Shown: positions 50,817-59,882 of the stretch, one piece after another
How the letters are laid out: the number at the start of each line of letters is the position of its first letter
How positions within the stretch are numbered: position 1 is the first letter of the stretch
DNA from: Lachnospiraceae bacterium
GTDB taxonomy: Bacteria > Bacillota > Clostridia > Lachnospirales > Lachnospiraceae
Assembly (NCBI GenBank): GCA_028692975.1
Contig: JAQUWF010000002.1
Span: 45,604-109,603, forward strand
Direction of reading: 5' to 3'
DNA length: 64,000 nt
The notes under the pieces: generated by a model
Database searches by the model: none
What the model was told of the DNA's origin: nothing
The model's input: the letters and a program-made list of their open reading frames with translations, nothing else
Position numbers and translations under genes: made by a program

Positions 50817-51863
50817 ATGTCTATAGAAGTTGATATCACAAAAAGAATAAAGGATTTTTCCCTGCGGGTGCAATTCTCCGGTGACCATATGCGCATGGGG
50901 CTTCTGGGGGCTTCCGGCTGCGGAAAGAGTATGACGCTCAAATGCATCGCCGGGGTGGAGAGGCCGGATAAAGGGCGCATCGTTTTGGATGACCAGGTGC
51001 TTTTTGATTCGGAAAAGAAGATCAACCTGCCGCCCCAGCAGAGAAAGATCGGGTACCTTTTCCAGAATTACGCCCTGTTTCCCACTATGACTGTGGAGCA
51101 GAATCTGGCCTGTGTGTTATCAGGAAAGAAAGCGGAGAAGGAACAAAGGGTCCGGGAGCAAATTGTCCAGTATCAGCTGCAGGGGCTGGAGAAACATTTA
51201 CCGGGAGAACTCTCCGGCGGCCAGCAGCAGCGTGTAGCGTTGGCCCGCATGATGCTTGCCCAGCCGAAGATGATCATGCTGGATGAACCATTTTCTGCCA
51301 TGGACGGCTATTTGAAGGATACGCTCCAGCGGGAATTGCTGGTGTGGCTGGCGGATTTCCCGGGTGAGGTGGTCATGGTGTCGCATAGCCGGGACGAGAT
51401 CTACAAATTTTGTCCGGTGCTGACGGTGATCCAGGAGGGGCATTCTATTTACTCGGGAAAGACGAAGGAAGTCTTTGAGAACCCGGTCTACCGGGAAGTG
51501 GCGAAATTGACCGGCTGCAAGAATATAGCGGAAGTCCAGCGCATGGATGCACATACGGTCTTTGTGAAAGACTGGAATATGCAGCTGCATTTTACCAGAG
51601 AAATCGAGGAGCATGTGCGCTATGTGGGTGTTCGCGCGCACCGCCTTCTGGCAGGAGGCGGGGACTGCCCCAATCAGAGCGAAATGACCATAACAGGCTA
51701 CGTGGACACGCCCTTTGAACATCAATACCTGCTGCAGAAGCAGGGCGCAGAGGGACAGATCTGGTGGCTGGTGGCAAAAAACATAGAAAAAGACAGCAGA
51801 CCCATAGGTGCTCAGGAGATCTTCGGATTCCCGGAATCGGACCTGATGCTTTTGCAGGAATAG
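50817..51863 (+). CDS. modC: Molybdate ABC transporter ATPase
   Basis: A 348-residue ATPase: Walker A GASGCGKSM, signature LSGGQQQR, Walker B MIMLDEPFSAMD, switch His in VMVSHSRDEI. The C-terminal domain (about 250-348) has a MOP-like fold, shorter than in E. coli. The Walker A ends KSM where KST is usual; the Lys is kept. It energises ModB. It starts 12 bases after the GTA palindrome. Confidence 0.9.
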   Translation: MSIEVDITKRIKDFSLRVQFSGDHMRMGLLGASGCGKSMTLKCIAGVERPDKGRIVLDDQVLFDSEKKINLPPQQRKIGYLFQNYALFPTMTVEQNLACVLSGKKAEKEQRVREQIVQYQLQGLEKHLPGELSGGQQQRVALARMMLAQPKMIMLDEPFSAMDGYLKDTLQRELLVWLADFPGEVVMVSHSRDEIYKFCPVLTVIQEGHSIYSGKTKEVFENPVYREVAKLTGCKNIAEVQRMDAHTVFVKDWNMQLHFTREIEEHVRYVGVRAHRLLAGGGDCPNQSEMTITGYVDTPFEHQYLLQKQGAEGQIWWLVAKNIEKDSRPIGAQEIFGFPESDLMLLQE

Positions 51864-51873
51864 GAGGCATATC

Positions 51874-52893
51874 ATGAAAACCATACGAACAGAGGACGCA
51901 GTAGGACATGTGCTGTGTCATGATATTACACAGATTATCAAAGGGGTGACCAAGGATGCGGTCTTTCGCAAGGGACATGTGGTGACGGAGGAGGATATTC
52001 CCGTGCTGCTGTCCGTGGGGAAGGAGAATCTTTTCGTCTGGGAGAAGACAGAAGGTATGCTCCATGAGAATGAAGGCGCTCAGGTGCTGCGGCAGATCTG
52101 TCAGGGCAGTCACATGCAGGCATCCGAACCGAAAGAGGGCAAGGTAGAACTGTCGGCGGAATGTGACGGTCTTTTGAAAATCCGGTCGGATGCACTGCAA
52201 AAGGTCAACAGTCTGGGCGAGATCGTTATCGCTACCCGGCATGGGAATACGGTGGTGCATAAGGGAGACAAGCTGGCAGGCATGCGGGTGATCCCCCTGG
52301 TGATCCAGGAGGAGAAGATGCATGCGGCGAAGGCGGCAGCCGGAAGTGAGCCGATCCTTACTATTTTGCCCTTCCACAGGAAAAAAGTGGCGATCCTGGC
52401 TACGGGCAGTGAAATCTTTCATGGACGTATCCAGGATACCTTTACCCCGGTTATCGTGGATAAATTACATGAATTTGAGGTGGAAATACTGGATAAGAAG
52501 ATTCTGGATGATAAACCGGAGGAGACCACGAAAGAGATCCTGCGCCAGATCGAATCCGGTGCCCAGATGGTGTTCTGCACAGGCGGCATGAGCGTGGATC
52601 CAGACGATCAGACACCGCTGGCTATTAAAAATACGGGAGCGGAGATCGTTTCCTATGGTGCGCCGGTGCTGCCGGGTGCCATGTTTCTGCTGGCTTATTA
52701 CAAGGGTGAGATCCCGATTATCGGCCTGCCGGGCTGTGTGATGTATGCCAAGCGGACTATTTTTGATCTGGTGCTGCCGCGGCTCATGGCGGAGGATAAG
52801 GTGACGTTGGAGGAATTATCGGCTATGGGCGAGGGAGGACTGTGCCTGAACTGTCCGGTCTGTACTTACCCAAACTGTGGATTTGGCAAATAG
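51874..52893 (+). CDS. MoeA/MoaB-type molybdopterin-binding protein with Cys-rich tail
   Basis: A 339-residue protein of the molybdopterin-binding (MoCF) family. The N-terminal part (TIRTEDAVGHVLCHDITQII) resembles MoeA domain linkers; residues about 168-310 are the MoCF domain (VAILATGSEIFHGRIQDTFT, FCTGGMSVDPDDQTPLAI, PGAMFLLAYYKGEIPIIGLP). It probably takes part in molybdate insertion or sensing of molybdopterin. The last 16 residues carry C-x2-C-x2-C-x4-C, which could bind a metal or cluster and is not part of MoeA. It follows modC by 10 bases. Confidence 0.82.
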   Translation: MKTIRTEDAVGHVLCHDITQIIKGVTKDAVFRKGHVVTEEDIPVLLSVGKENLFVWEKTEGMLHENEGAQVLRQICQGSHMQASEPKEGKVELSAECDGLLKIRSDALQKVNSLGEIVIATRHGNTVVHKGDKLAGMRVIPLVIQEEKMHAAKAAAGSEPILTILPFHRKKVAILATGSEIFHGRIQDTFTPVIVDKLHEFEVEILDKKILDDKPEETTKEILRQIESGAQMVFCTGGMSVDPDDQTPLAIKNTGAEIVSYGAPVLPGAMFLLAYYKGEIPIIGLPGCVMYAKRTIFDLVLPRLMAEDKVTLEELSAMGEGGLCLNCPVCTYPNCGFGK

Positions 52894-52911
52894 CATAAGT
52901 GAGGTTTGACT

Positions 52912-53397
52912 ATGGAGAATAAATTGACACATTTCGATGGGAATGGAAATGCAATCATGGTGGATGTGACAAAAAAGCAGGTGACCGCCAGGGAGGCCAC
53001 AGCGGAGGGCACCATCCGGGTGAACCGTGCGGTGCTGGAGGCGGTCCGGTCCGGCACCGTCAAAAAAGGCGATGTGCTGGGCGTGGCAAGAGTGGCAGGG
53101 ATCATGGCGGTGAAGCGGACTGCGGATCTGATCCCCATGTGCCATCCCCTGCCTATCGGCAAATGCAGCGTAGACTTTGAGGTGCTGGAGGAAGCCTGCG
53201 CCATACGAGCCTTCTGTACCGTACGTATAGACGGAAAGACAGGCGTGGAGATGGAGGCGTTGACTGGTGTTCATATTACTTTATTGACCATATACGATAT
53301 GTGCAAAGCCATAGACAAGAGCATGGTCATGACGGATATTCATCTGGTAAAAAAATCTGGTGGAAAGAGCGGTGATTTTCATTGGCAGAAAAAGTAA
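52912..53397 (+). CDS. moaC: Cyclic pyranopterin monophosphate synthase
   Basis: A 161-residue MoaC, which with MoaA makes the first molybdopterin intermediate from GTP. Motifs: [56 protein letters not shown], and [20 protein letters not shown] with [10 protein letters not shown]. The ATG at 52912 has GTGAGG upstream. MoaA is not in this window. The gene overlaps the ModE-like gene by 16 bases. Confidence 0.93.
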   Translation: MENKLTHFDGNGNAIMVDVTKKQVTAREATAEGTIRVNRAVLEAVRSGTVKKGDVLGVARVAGIMAVKRTADLIPMCHPLPIGKCSVDFEVLEEACAIRAFCTVRIDGKTGVEMEALTGVHITLLTIYDMCKAIDKSMVMTDIHLVKKSGGKSGDFHWQKK

Positions 53398-53735
53398 AGA
53401 GTACGGTAAAAGTAAAGGTGACCATCCACAAAGAGGAGTCCTTTTTCGGACCTGGTATTGCCCAACTGATGGAACTGCTGGTGCAGACAGGGTCTATGAA
53501 AAAAGCCTGCGGGAAGATGGGGTTGTCCTACACCAAGGGCTGGTTTATCATGAACCGGGCGGAGGAGCAGATGGGGTGCAAGCTGCTGAATCGGCAGCAT
53601 GGAGGAGTAGACGGCGGCAGCAGTGCACTGACCCAGGAGGGCCAGAAACTTTTGGATACCTATGAACAGCTGCAGGAGCGGGTATCCCGGTATGCGGCGG
53701 AAACATTTGAAGAATTATTTCCAGATGGCTTATAA
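53382..53735 (+). CDS. ModE-like winged-helix regulator
   Basis: A 117-residue protein equal to the N-terminal LysR-like winged helix of ModE ([60 protein letters not shown]). The C-terminal molybdate-binding MOP domains of E. coli ModE are absent, so it may sense molybdate poorly or rely on a partner. It starts at a TTG inside moaC. Position at the end of the mod/moa operon fits a regulator of molybdenum genes. Confidence 0.83.
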   Translation: MAEKVKSTVKVKVTIHKEESFFGPGIAQLMELLVQTGSMKKACGKMGLSYTKGWFIMNRAEEQMGCKLLNRQHGGVDGGSSALTQEGQKLLDTYEQLQERVSRYAAETFEELFPDGL

Positions 53736-53758
53736 TTGCTGATAGATGGGAGGCTTGG

Positions 53759-54145
53759 ATGGTAACATTTGAAGAATTTGAGGACATGCTCATAGAACTG
53801 GCCGAGGCTGTGCCGGAGAAATATTATGTGGAACTAAACGGCGGCGTTATGGCCAGGGAGGATGCCAGACTTCATCCCCAAAGCAGGGATAACGATCTCT
53901 TTATTATGGGAGAATATCATAGACAGTACGGACTTGGACGCTATGTAGTGTTGTACTACGGTTCTTTCATGGCAGTCTACGGCGGTGCAGGTCAGAAATT
54001 TTTGCAAAAAAAGATGCGGGAGACCCTGCTTCACGAACTGACCCATCACCTGGAATCTCTGGCGGGCGAAAAAGATCTGGAAATAGAAGATGCCATACAG
54101 ATGGCACATTATGCGCGGAAGAATGCTTCCAGTCAGGAAGAATGA
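53759..54145 (+). CDS. Zincin-like metallopeptidase domain protein
   Basis: A 128-residue protein with an HExxH zinc site in ETLLHELTHHLESLAGEKDL (near residue 98), in the predicted Zincin_1 family of small cytosolic metallopeptidases. The N-terminal half is YVELNGGVMAREDARL and RYVVLYYGSFMAVYGG. Substrate and role are unknown. It starts 23 bases after the ModE-like gene and may be cotranscribed with it. Confidence 0.8.
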   Translation: MVTFEEFEDMLIELAEAVPEKYYVELNGGVMAREDARLHPQSRDNDLFIMGEYHRQYGLGRYVVLYYGSFMAVYGGAGQKFLQKKMRETLLHELTHHLESLAGEKDLEIEDAIQMAHYARKNASSQEE

Positions 54146-54146
54146 A

Positions 54147-54209
54147 AAACCCCGGCTATATTTGAAATAATCGGTTTCGCATCCGTTATTTCAAATATAG
54201 CCGGGGTTT
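54147..54209. terminator. Long bidirectional terminator between convergent genes
   Basis: A 24-base perfect stem: 54147-54170 with 54186-54209 (core CCCCGGCTATATTTG), loop of 15 bases that can itself pair CGG/CCG. It is flanked by A-runs and T-runs on both sides, so it can stop transcripts from both the metallopeptidase and the minus-strand gene at 54223. Confidence 0.9.
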
Positions 54210-54222
54210 GGATATAGGAAAA

Positions 54223-54468
54223 TCAGATGTCTTCGGAACATCTTTTTGCAACGTGACTGTTTGCACTCTCGAACTCGAATTCTTCAATGAGAGAATCCAG
54301 CGTGTACTCACCCTGTGATTTCCCTTTGGTGTCTACCAGTGTAAGTGTGTCGTCCTTTTTGTAAACTGTGATACTTGCTTCTTCATACCAGCGGTCCATA
54401 CGTTTTCCCAGACTGGGATCGGTTACCAAATCAGATAATTTCACGATAGTTCCCATGTTGTCGCCCAT
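54223..54468 (-). CDS. Small conserved-looking hypothetical protein
   Basis: An 81-residue acidic soluble protein (GDNMGTIVKLSDLVTDPSLG, TVYKKDDTLTLVDTKGKSQG). I do not recognise a family. GGAGGTATTTGTT precedes the minus-strand ATG at 54468, which decides the start over the longer frame to 54525. It is a single-gene unit divergent from the ABC exporter pair. Confidence 0.7.
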   Translation of the reverse strand: MGDNMGTIVKLSDLVTDPSLGKRMDRWYEEASITVYKKDDTLTLVDTKGKSQGEYTLDSLIEEFEFESANSHVAKRCSEDI

Positions 54469-54533
54469 AACAAATACCTCCGTCACTTTTTCTTTTATTT
54501 TAGTCCTTTTCCGGCCAAACCGCAAGACTTACA

Positions 54534-54562
54534 TTGCATTTTGGCGGTAATTATACTATAAT
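54534..54562 (+). promoter_or_regulatory. Promoter of the heterodimeric ABC exporter
   Basis: TTGCAT (54534-54539), 17 bases and TATAAT (54557-54562). Confidence 0.6.
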
Positions 54563-54630
54563 TTTTTAAGTACCAGGGTCGCAGCGTGACAAGTAATCCG
54601 TGGGTACGCAAAGAGTATGAGGAGAGATAC

Positions 54631-56406
54631 ATGCGAAAGTTATTGATCTATTTGAAGGACTATACAAAAGAAAGTATTTTGGCCCCTCTTTTTAAGATGC
54701 TGGAGGCTATTTTGGAGTTGTTCGTACCGCTGGTGGTAGCGTATATGATCGACTGGGGCATCGGCTATGAGAACAAAACACTGGTCATGCAGCTGGTGCT
54801 GGCACTGGTGGGACTGGCGGCGGTGGGGCTGATTTGTTCTATTACGGCCCAGTACTTTGCGGCCAAGGCAGCGGTAGGCTTTGCCACCAATCTGCGGCAG
54901 GCCCTGTTCCATCATATCCAGAATCTGTCCTTTACGGAAATGGACACGGCGGGGACGTCCACACTGATCACCCGCATGACTAGTGATATGAATCAGGTGC
55001 AGTCCGGCGTGAATATGACGCTTCGCCTGTTCCTGCGTTCGCCCTTTATCGTTTTTGGTGCCATGATCATGGCTTTTACGGTGGATGTAAAAGCGGCTAT
55101 GATCTTCGTGGTGACCATACCGGTACTGTTCGTGGTGGTTTTTGCGATTATACTCATCAGCATTCCCCTGTATAAAAAGGTACAGGCCAGCCTGGACGCG
55201 GTGCTTGGCGCCACGAGAGAAAATCTTACCGGGGCGAGAGTCATCCGTGCCTTTAATAAAGAAGAGGAGGAGCAGGAGAATTTCCGTGCTAAGAATGATG
55301 TCCTGACCCGTATCCAGAAATTCGTCGGCAAATTCTCCGGGCTGATGAATCCGGTGACTTATATTATTATCAATGGCGCAACAGTGATCCTGATCTGGAC
55401 CGGAGCACTGCGCGTGGAGTCTGGGGCGCTGACCCAGGGTGCCGTGGTGGCACTGGTCAACTATATGGCACAGATCCTGGTGGAGCTGATCAAGTTCGCC
55501 AATCTGGTGGTGACCATGACCAAGGCACTGGCCTGTGCCAACCGTATCGAGAGTGTCTTTGAGATTGAGCCGACCAAGGTGCTGACCAGACAGCAGACGG
55601 CAGCTGCGGCGAAAGATACAGCAGCAAAAATGGCAGAACAGAATGAACATGCGCCTGTTGTTGAATTCCGTGATGTGTGCCTGACCTATAAAAATGCAGG
55701 GGCAGAATCCCTGACGAATCTGAATTTCCGCGTGAATCGCGGGCAGACCGTAGGTATCATTGGCGGAACAGGCTCCGGCAAATCCTCACTGGTGAATCTC
55801 ATACCAAGATTTTACCGCGCCACAAAGGGGCAGGTGCTCTTAGAGGGCGTGGATATCGATGATTATCCGCTGGATACCCTGCGGGATATGGTGGGTGTGG
55901 TCTTACAGAAAGCCATTTTGTTCAAGGGGACGATCCGTGAGAACCTGCAGTGGGGCAGAGAAAATGCCACCGACGAGGAACTTATGGAGGCGCTCACCAT
56001 CGCTCAGGCGAAAGAATTTGTAGATAAAAAAGAAGAGGGGCTGGATGCTTTTGTGGATCAGGGCGGTAAGAATCTGTCCGGCGGTCAGAAGCAGCGTCTG
56101 ACCATCGCCCGGGCGGTAATCAAAAAGCCCGAGATATTGATTTTGGATGACAGTGCTTCGGCGCTGGATTTTGCCACGGATGCAAGGCTGCGCCGGGCGA
56201 TCCGGGATATGGAGGATGCACCCACGGTGTTTATCGTATCCCAGCGTGCCGCTACGGTACAGTTCGCGGATCTGATCCTGGTTCTGGACGATGGCTGTAT
56301 CGCCGGATCTGGCACTCATGAAGAGCTTATGGCATCCTGTGAGGTGTATCGGGAGATTTATAATTCCCAGATCCATGCAGCAAAGGGGGTGGCCGCTCAT
56401 GCCTAA
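54631..56406 (+). CDS. ABC exporter half-transporter A
   Basis: A 591-residue protein with six membrane helices (residues about 15-310) and an ATPase domain: Walker A GGTGSGKSS, signature LSGGQKQR, Walker B ILILDDSASALD. In the Walker B/D-loop region Asp replaces the catalytic Glu (LDDSAS), so this subunit carries the degenerate site, as in BmrC/LmrC-type heterodimers. The ATG at 54631 has GAGGAGA upstream; the open frame to 54586 has no site. Its stop overlaps the partner's start by 8 bases. Confidence 0.9.
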   Translation: MRKLLIYLKDYTKESILAPLFKMLEAILELFVPLVVAYMIDWGIGYENKTLVMQLVLALVGLAAVGLICSITAQYFAAKAAVGFATNLRQALFHHIQNLSFTEMDTAGTSTLITRMTSDMNQVQSGVNMTLRLFLRSPFIVFGAMIMAFTVDVKAAMIFVVTIPVLFVVVFAIILISIPLYKKVQASLDAVLGATRENLTGARVIRAFNKEEEEQENFRAKNDVLTRIQKFVGKFSGLMNPVTYIIINGATVILIWTGALRVESGALTQGAVVALVNYMAQILVELIKFANLVVTMTKALACANRIESVFEIEPTKVLTRQQTAAAAKDTAAKMAEQNEHAPVVEFRDVCLTYKNAGAESLTNLNFRVNRGQTVGIIGGTGSGKSSLVNLIPRFYRATKGQVLLEGVDIDDYPLDTLRDMVGVVLQKAILFKGTIRENLQWGRENATDEELMEALTIAQAKEFVDKKEEGLDAFVDQGGKNLSGGQKQRLTIARAVIKKPEILILDDSASALDFATDARLRRAIRDMEDAPTVFIVSQRAATVQFADLILVLDDGCIAGSGTHEELMASCEVYREIYNSQIHAAKGVAAHA

Positions 56407-58165
56407 TACAAAGAAAGCGAAAAACCGTGCGGACCGGAAGGACACCCTGAAAAAAGTCCTGCAGAGAATCAAACCATACTGGCCGCTGGTGACACTGTCC
56501 ATATTGGCTGCGCTGGTGACTGTGGCGGCCACCTTATACGTGCCAGTACTTATCGGCAATGCGGTGGACCGGATACTGGAGCCGGGCAAGGTGGACTTTA
56601 CAGCGATCTGGCGCATACTGACCCAGATCGGGGTGGTGGTTTTGATCACTGCATTTTTCCAGTGGGTCATGAATATCAGCAACAATCGCATCACCTATCA
56701 TGTGGTGCGGGATATGCGGCAGGAAGCCTTTGACAAGATCGAGATCCTTCCGCTGAAATTTATTGACGCCCATTCTTATGGGGAGATCGTCAGCCGCGTC
56801 ATCGCGGATGTGGATATATTTGCGGACGGTCTGCTCATGGGATTTACCCAGTTATTTACGGGACTGATCACCATTGCAGGAACGCTGGTGATCATGCTCA
56901 CGGTGAATGTGACCATTACCCTTGTGGTGGTATGCATTACGCCCCTGTCACTGTTTGTGGCAAGCTTTATTGCCAAGCGGACTTTTTCCATGTTCAAGGT
57001 ACAGTCCGAGACCCGTGGGGAGCAGACGGCTTTTATCGATGAAATGATCGGGAATCAGAAGGTGGTGCAGGCGTTTGGACAGGAGGAGAAGGTGGAGGAA
57101 CGCTTCTGTGAAATTAACGACCGCTTGCAGGAATGCTCGCTCCAGGCAGTCTTTTATTCCTCTCTGGTGAATCCGTCCACCCGGTTCGTGAATTCGGTAG
57201 TATATGCGGGCGTTGGTCTTGCTGGAGCACTGGCAGCTATAGGCGGGACATTGAGCGTCGGTCAGCTGACCTGTCTGCTCAGTTATGCCACCCAGTATAC
57301 AAAGCCTTTCAACGAGATATCCGGCGTGGTCACGGAACTGCAGAATGCGCTGGCCTGCGCGAACCGTATCTTCGAACTTATCGAGGAGGAGCCGCAGATA
57401 CCGGACGCACCGGATGCCGTACATGATCTTCAGGCGGACGGCAGCGTGGAACTGGAACATGTGTATTTCTCTTATGTGCCGGACCGTAAATTGATTGAAG
57501 ACTTTAATCTGGAGGTCAAACCGGGCCAGAGGATCGCTATCGTAGGTCCCACAGGCTGCGGCAAGACCACCATTATCAATCTGCTTATGCGTTTTTATGA
57601 TGTGAATAAGGGCACCATCGCAGTCAATGACACAGATATTCGCCATATGACCCGCCATAATCTCCGGGAGAATTACGGTATGGTACTCCAGGAAACCTGG
57701 TTAAAAGCGGGGACTATCCGGGATAATATTACTATGGGCAAGCCGGGAGCCACCGACGAAGAAGTACTTGAGGCGGCGAAGGCGACCCATGCACACAGTT
57801 TTATCAAGCGTCTGCCCCAGGGGTATGACACGTTTATCGCAGAGGATGGAGGCAGTCTGTCCCAGGGACAAAAGCAGCTGCTGTGTATTACCAGAGTCAT
57901 GCTGTGCAAGCCGCCTATGCTGATTTTGGATGAGGCGACTTCATCCATTGATACGCGAACCGAACTGCATATACAGAATGCATTCGCCAGACTTATGGAG
58001 GGACGGACCAGCTTTATCGTGGCCCATCGTTTATCCACCATACAGGAGGCGGACAAGATCCTGGTCATGCGGGATGGCAATATAATGGAACAGGGCAATC
58101 ATGAAGAATTGCTGCAGGCAAATGGATTTTATGCAGAACTGTATAATAGTCAGTTTGCAATCTAA
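56399..58165 (+). CDS. ABC exporter half-transporter B
   Basis: A 588-residue half-transporter with six helices (about 25-330) and ATPase domain: Walker A GPTGCGKTT, Walker B MLILDEATSSID with the catalytic Glu intact, switch His in FIVAHRLSTI. The signature reads LSQGQKQL instead of LSGGQ, giving the expected asymmetry with subunit A. The pair resembles BmrCD/TM287-288 multidrug exporters. The substrate is not predictable. Confidence 0.9.
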   Translation: MPNTKKAKNRADRKDTLKKVLQRIKPYWPLVTLSILAALVTVAATLYVPVLIGNAVDRILEPGKVDFTAIWRILTQIGVVVLITAFFQWVMNISNNRITYHVVRDMRQEAFDKIEILPLKFIDAHSYGEIVSRVIADVDIFADGLLMGFTQLFTGLITIAGTLVIMLTVNVTITLVVVCITPLSLFVASFIAKRTFSMFKVQSETRGEQTAFIDEMIGNQKVVQAFGQEEKVEERFCEINDRLQECSLQAVFYSSLVNPSTRFVNSVVYAGVGLAGALAAIGGTLSVGQLTCLLSYATQYTKPFNEISGVVTELQNALACANRIFELIEEEPQIPDAPDAVHDLQADGSVELEHVYFSYVPDRKLIEDFNLEVKPGQRIAIVGPTGCGKTTIINLLMRFYDVNKGTIAVNDTDIRHMTRHNLRENYGMVLQETWLKAGTIRDNITMGKPGATDEEVLEAAKATHAHSFIKRLPQGYDTFIAEDGGSLSQGQKQLLCITRVMLCKPPMLILDEATSSIDTRTELHIQNAFARLMEGRTSFIVAHRLSTIQEADKILVMRDGNIMEQGNHEELLQANGFYAELYNSQFAI

Positions 58166-58183
58166 TAAGAGGAGGATAAGGAA

Positions 58184-59377
58184 ATGCAGTGTACAAGAAA
58201 TATTACAGAGGATCTGGTGTGGGTCGGTGGAAATGACCGAAGAAAGGCACTTTTTGAGAATATTTTTCCGATTCCAAGAGGGGTATCTTATAATTCGTAT
58301 GTGCTGTTAGATGAGAAGACCGTGCTGCTGGACACAGTAGACGATGCCGTGCGTGGACAGTTCCTGGAAAATGTAGCGGGCGTGCTGGACGGACGGAAAC
58401 TGGATTATCTGGTGGTGAATCATATGGAGCCGGATCATTGTGCCGTGATCGGCGATATCCTGCTGCGCTACCCGGAAGTACAGATAGTGGGCAATGCCAA
58501 GACTTTCCAGATGATCGGACAGTTTTTTGAATATGACCTTTCCGGGAATTCTGTTGTGGTAAAAGAGATGGATACCTTAAAGACAGGAAAGCATGAACTT
58601 ACCTTCGTGATGGCACCTATGGTGCATTGGCCGGAGGCTATGGTGGCTTATGATGCGTCCACGAAAACATTGTTTTCCGCGGATGCCTTTGGTACCTTCG
58701 GCGCATTAAACGGCAATCTGTTCAATGATGAGATCGATTTTGACCGTGACTGGCTGGATGACGCCCGCAGATATTATACCAATATCGTAGGCAAATATGG
58801 TGTGCAGACCCAGAATCTGCTGAAAAAGGCGGCCACCTTGGATATCCAGATGATCTGCCCGCTCCATGGTCCAATCTGGAGAAGTGACCTGGGCTATATA
58901 TTGGATAAATATACCAAATGGAGCACCTACGAACCGGAAGACAAGGCAGTCATGATCGCTTACGCATCCATGTACGGCAACACAGAGGCAGCCGCCAATC
59001 AACTGGCGAACCTGCTGGCACAAAAGGGCGTACAGAACATCGCTATGTATGACGTGTCCAACACCCATGTGTCTACACTGATCGCTGAGTGCTTCCGCTG
59101 CAGCCATATTGTGCTGGCAGCACCCACATACAACGGCGGTATTTACCCGGTTATGGAGAATTTCCTGACGGATATGAAGGCACTGAACGTACAGAAGCGT
59201 ACCGTAGCCATCCTGGAAAACGGCACCTGGGCGGTGACCGCAGGCAAACAGATGCGTGCTATGTTGGAAGAGATGAAGGAAATGGAGATTATGGATACCG
59301 TTACCATCAAGTCTGCCCTGCATGATGATACACCGCTGGAGAAACTGGCGGAAACCATTGCAACACAGCTGGCATAA
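58184..59377 (+). CDS. Flavodiiron protein
   Basis: A 397-residue FprA-type enzyme. Residues 1-250 are the metallo-beta-lactamase-like diiron domain, with ligands in VVNHMEPDHCAVIGD, MAPMVHWPEAMVAYD, FSADAFGTFG and CPLHGPIWR. Residues 255-397 are flavodoxin (VMIAYASMYGNTEAAANQLA, VLAAPTYNGGIYPVMENFL). It reduces oxygen to water or nitric oxide to N2O, protecting anaerobes. No rubredoxin domain is fused. AGAGGAGGATAAGG precedes the ATG. Confidence 0.94.
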   Translation: MQCTRNITEDLVWVGGNDRRKALFENIFPIPRGVSYNSYVLLDEKTVLLDTVDDAVRGQFLENVAGVLDGRKLDYLVVNHMEPDHCAVIGDILLRYPEVQIVGNAKTFQMIGQFFEYDLSGNSVVVKEMDTLKTGKHELTFVMAPMVHWPEAMVAYDASTKTLFSADAFGTFGALNGNLFNDEIDFDRDWLDDARRYYTNIVGKYGVQTQNLLKKAATLDIQMICPLHGPIWRSDLGYILDKYTKWSTYEPEDKAVMIAYASMYGNTEAAANQLANLLAQKGVQNIAMYDVSNTHVSTLIAECFRCSHIVLAAPTYNGGIYPVMENFLTDMKALNVQKRTVAILENGTWAVTAGKQMRAMLEEMKEMEIMDTVTIKSALHDDTPLEKLAETIATQLA

Positions 59378-59479
59378 AGACAAGCATTGTTATAGAAAAA
59401 AGTTACTGCGCATGATATCAATAGGAATGAATAAAATGGAAAATGTAGTACATACTATGCAAAAAAGGAGGAATCTTTT

Positions 59480-59686
59480 ATGAAAGCATTAGATTGTACT
59501 GCATTAACCTTAACCATTATCGGCGCTATCAATTGGGGTCTCATCGCTTTATTCCGTTGGGATCTGGTGGCATTTTTCTTCGGAAATATGTCTGCACTGT
59601 CCAGAATCATTTATGGACTGGTAGGCTTAGCCGGATTATATCTGATCAGTTTTTACATGAAAACCGGAGATCAGAGTAATTCTTAA
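59480..59686 (+). CDS. DUF378 small membrane protein
   Basis: A 68-residue protein with two membrane helices and the DUF378 pattern (ALTLTIIGAINWGLIALFRW, DLVAFFFGNMSALSRIIYGL, VGLAGLYLI). The family is widespread and of unknown function. AAAAGGAGG precedes the ATG. Confidence 0.88.
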   Translation: MKALDCTALTLTIIGAINWGLIALFRWDLVAFFFGNMSALSRIIYGLVGLAGLYLISFYMKTGDQSNS

Positions 59687-59702
59687 GGTTGCGGAAAAGA
59701 AA

Positions 59703-59746
59703 GCACCCGTCGTGACAGCTGATAGAGGCTGGCGGCGGGTGTTTTT
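59703..59746 (+). terminator. Terminator after DUF378
   Basis: GCACCCGTCG with a second helix CAGC/GCTG pairs to GCGGCGGGTGT (59732-59742 end), followed by TTTTTG. Confidence 0.8.
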
Positions 59747-59759
59747 GTTTTGACGAATG

Positions 59760-59811
59760 TTTATCACTCTAGGATAAAACGTTTGACAAAATCATGCGAC
59801 CATAATAGTAT
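59760..59811 (+). promoter_or_regulatory. Promoter and inverted repeat of the sugar kinase gene
   Basis: TTGACA (59783-59788), 17 bases and TAGTAT (59806-59811). Immediately upstream is the inverted repeat TTTATC-N7-GATAAA (59760-59778), a possible activator or repressor site. Confidence 0.55.
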
Positions 59812-59882
59812 TAGAGTAATAATTGATACGGAAATGATGCGATGAGGTGAAAGCATTGTCGGTCATAAAGGGAGGAATGAAT

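Noticed and set aside
54640..55650. A 336-codon minus-strand frame across the first ABC half-transporter
   Set aside because: Antisense shadow of a clear gene; His-rich nonsense composition and no start signals. The same applies to 61160-62212.
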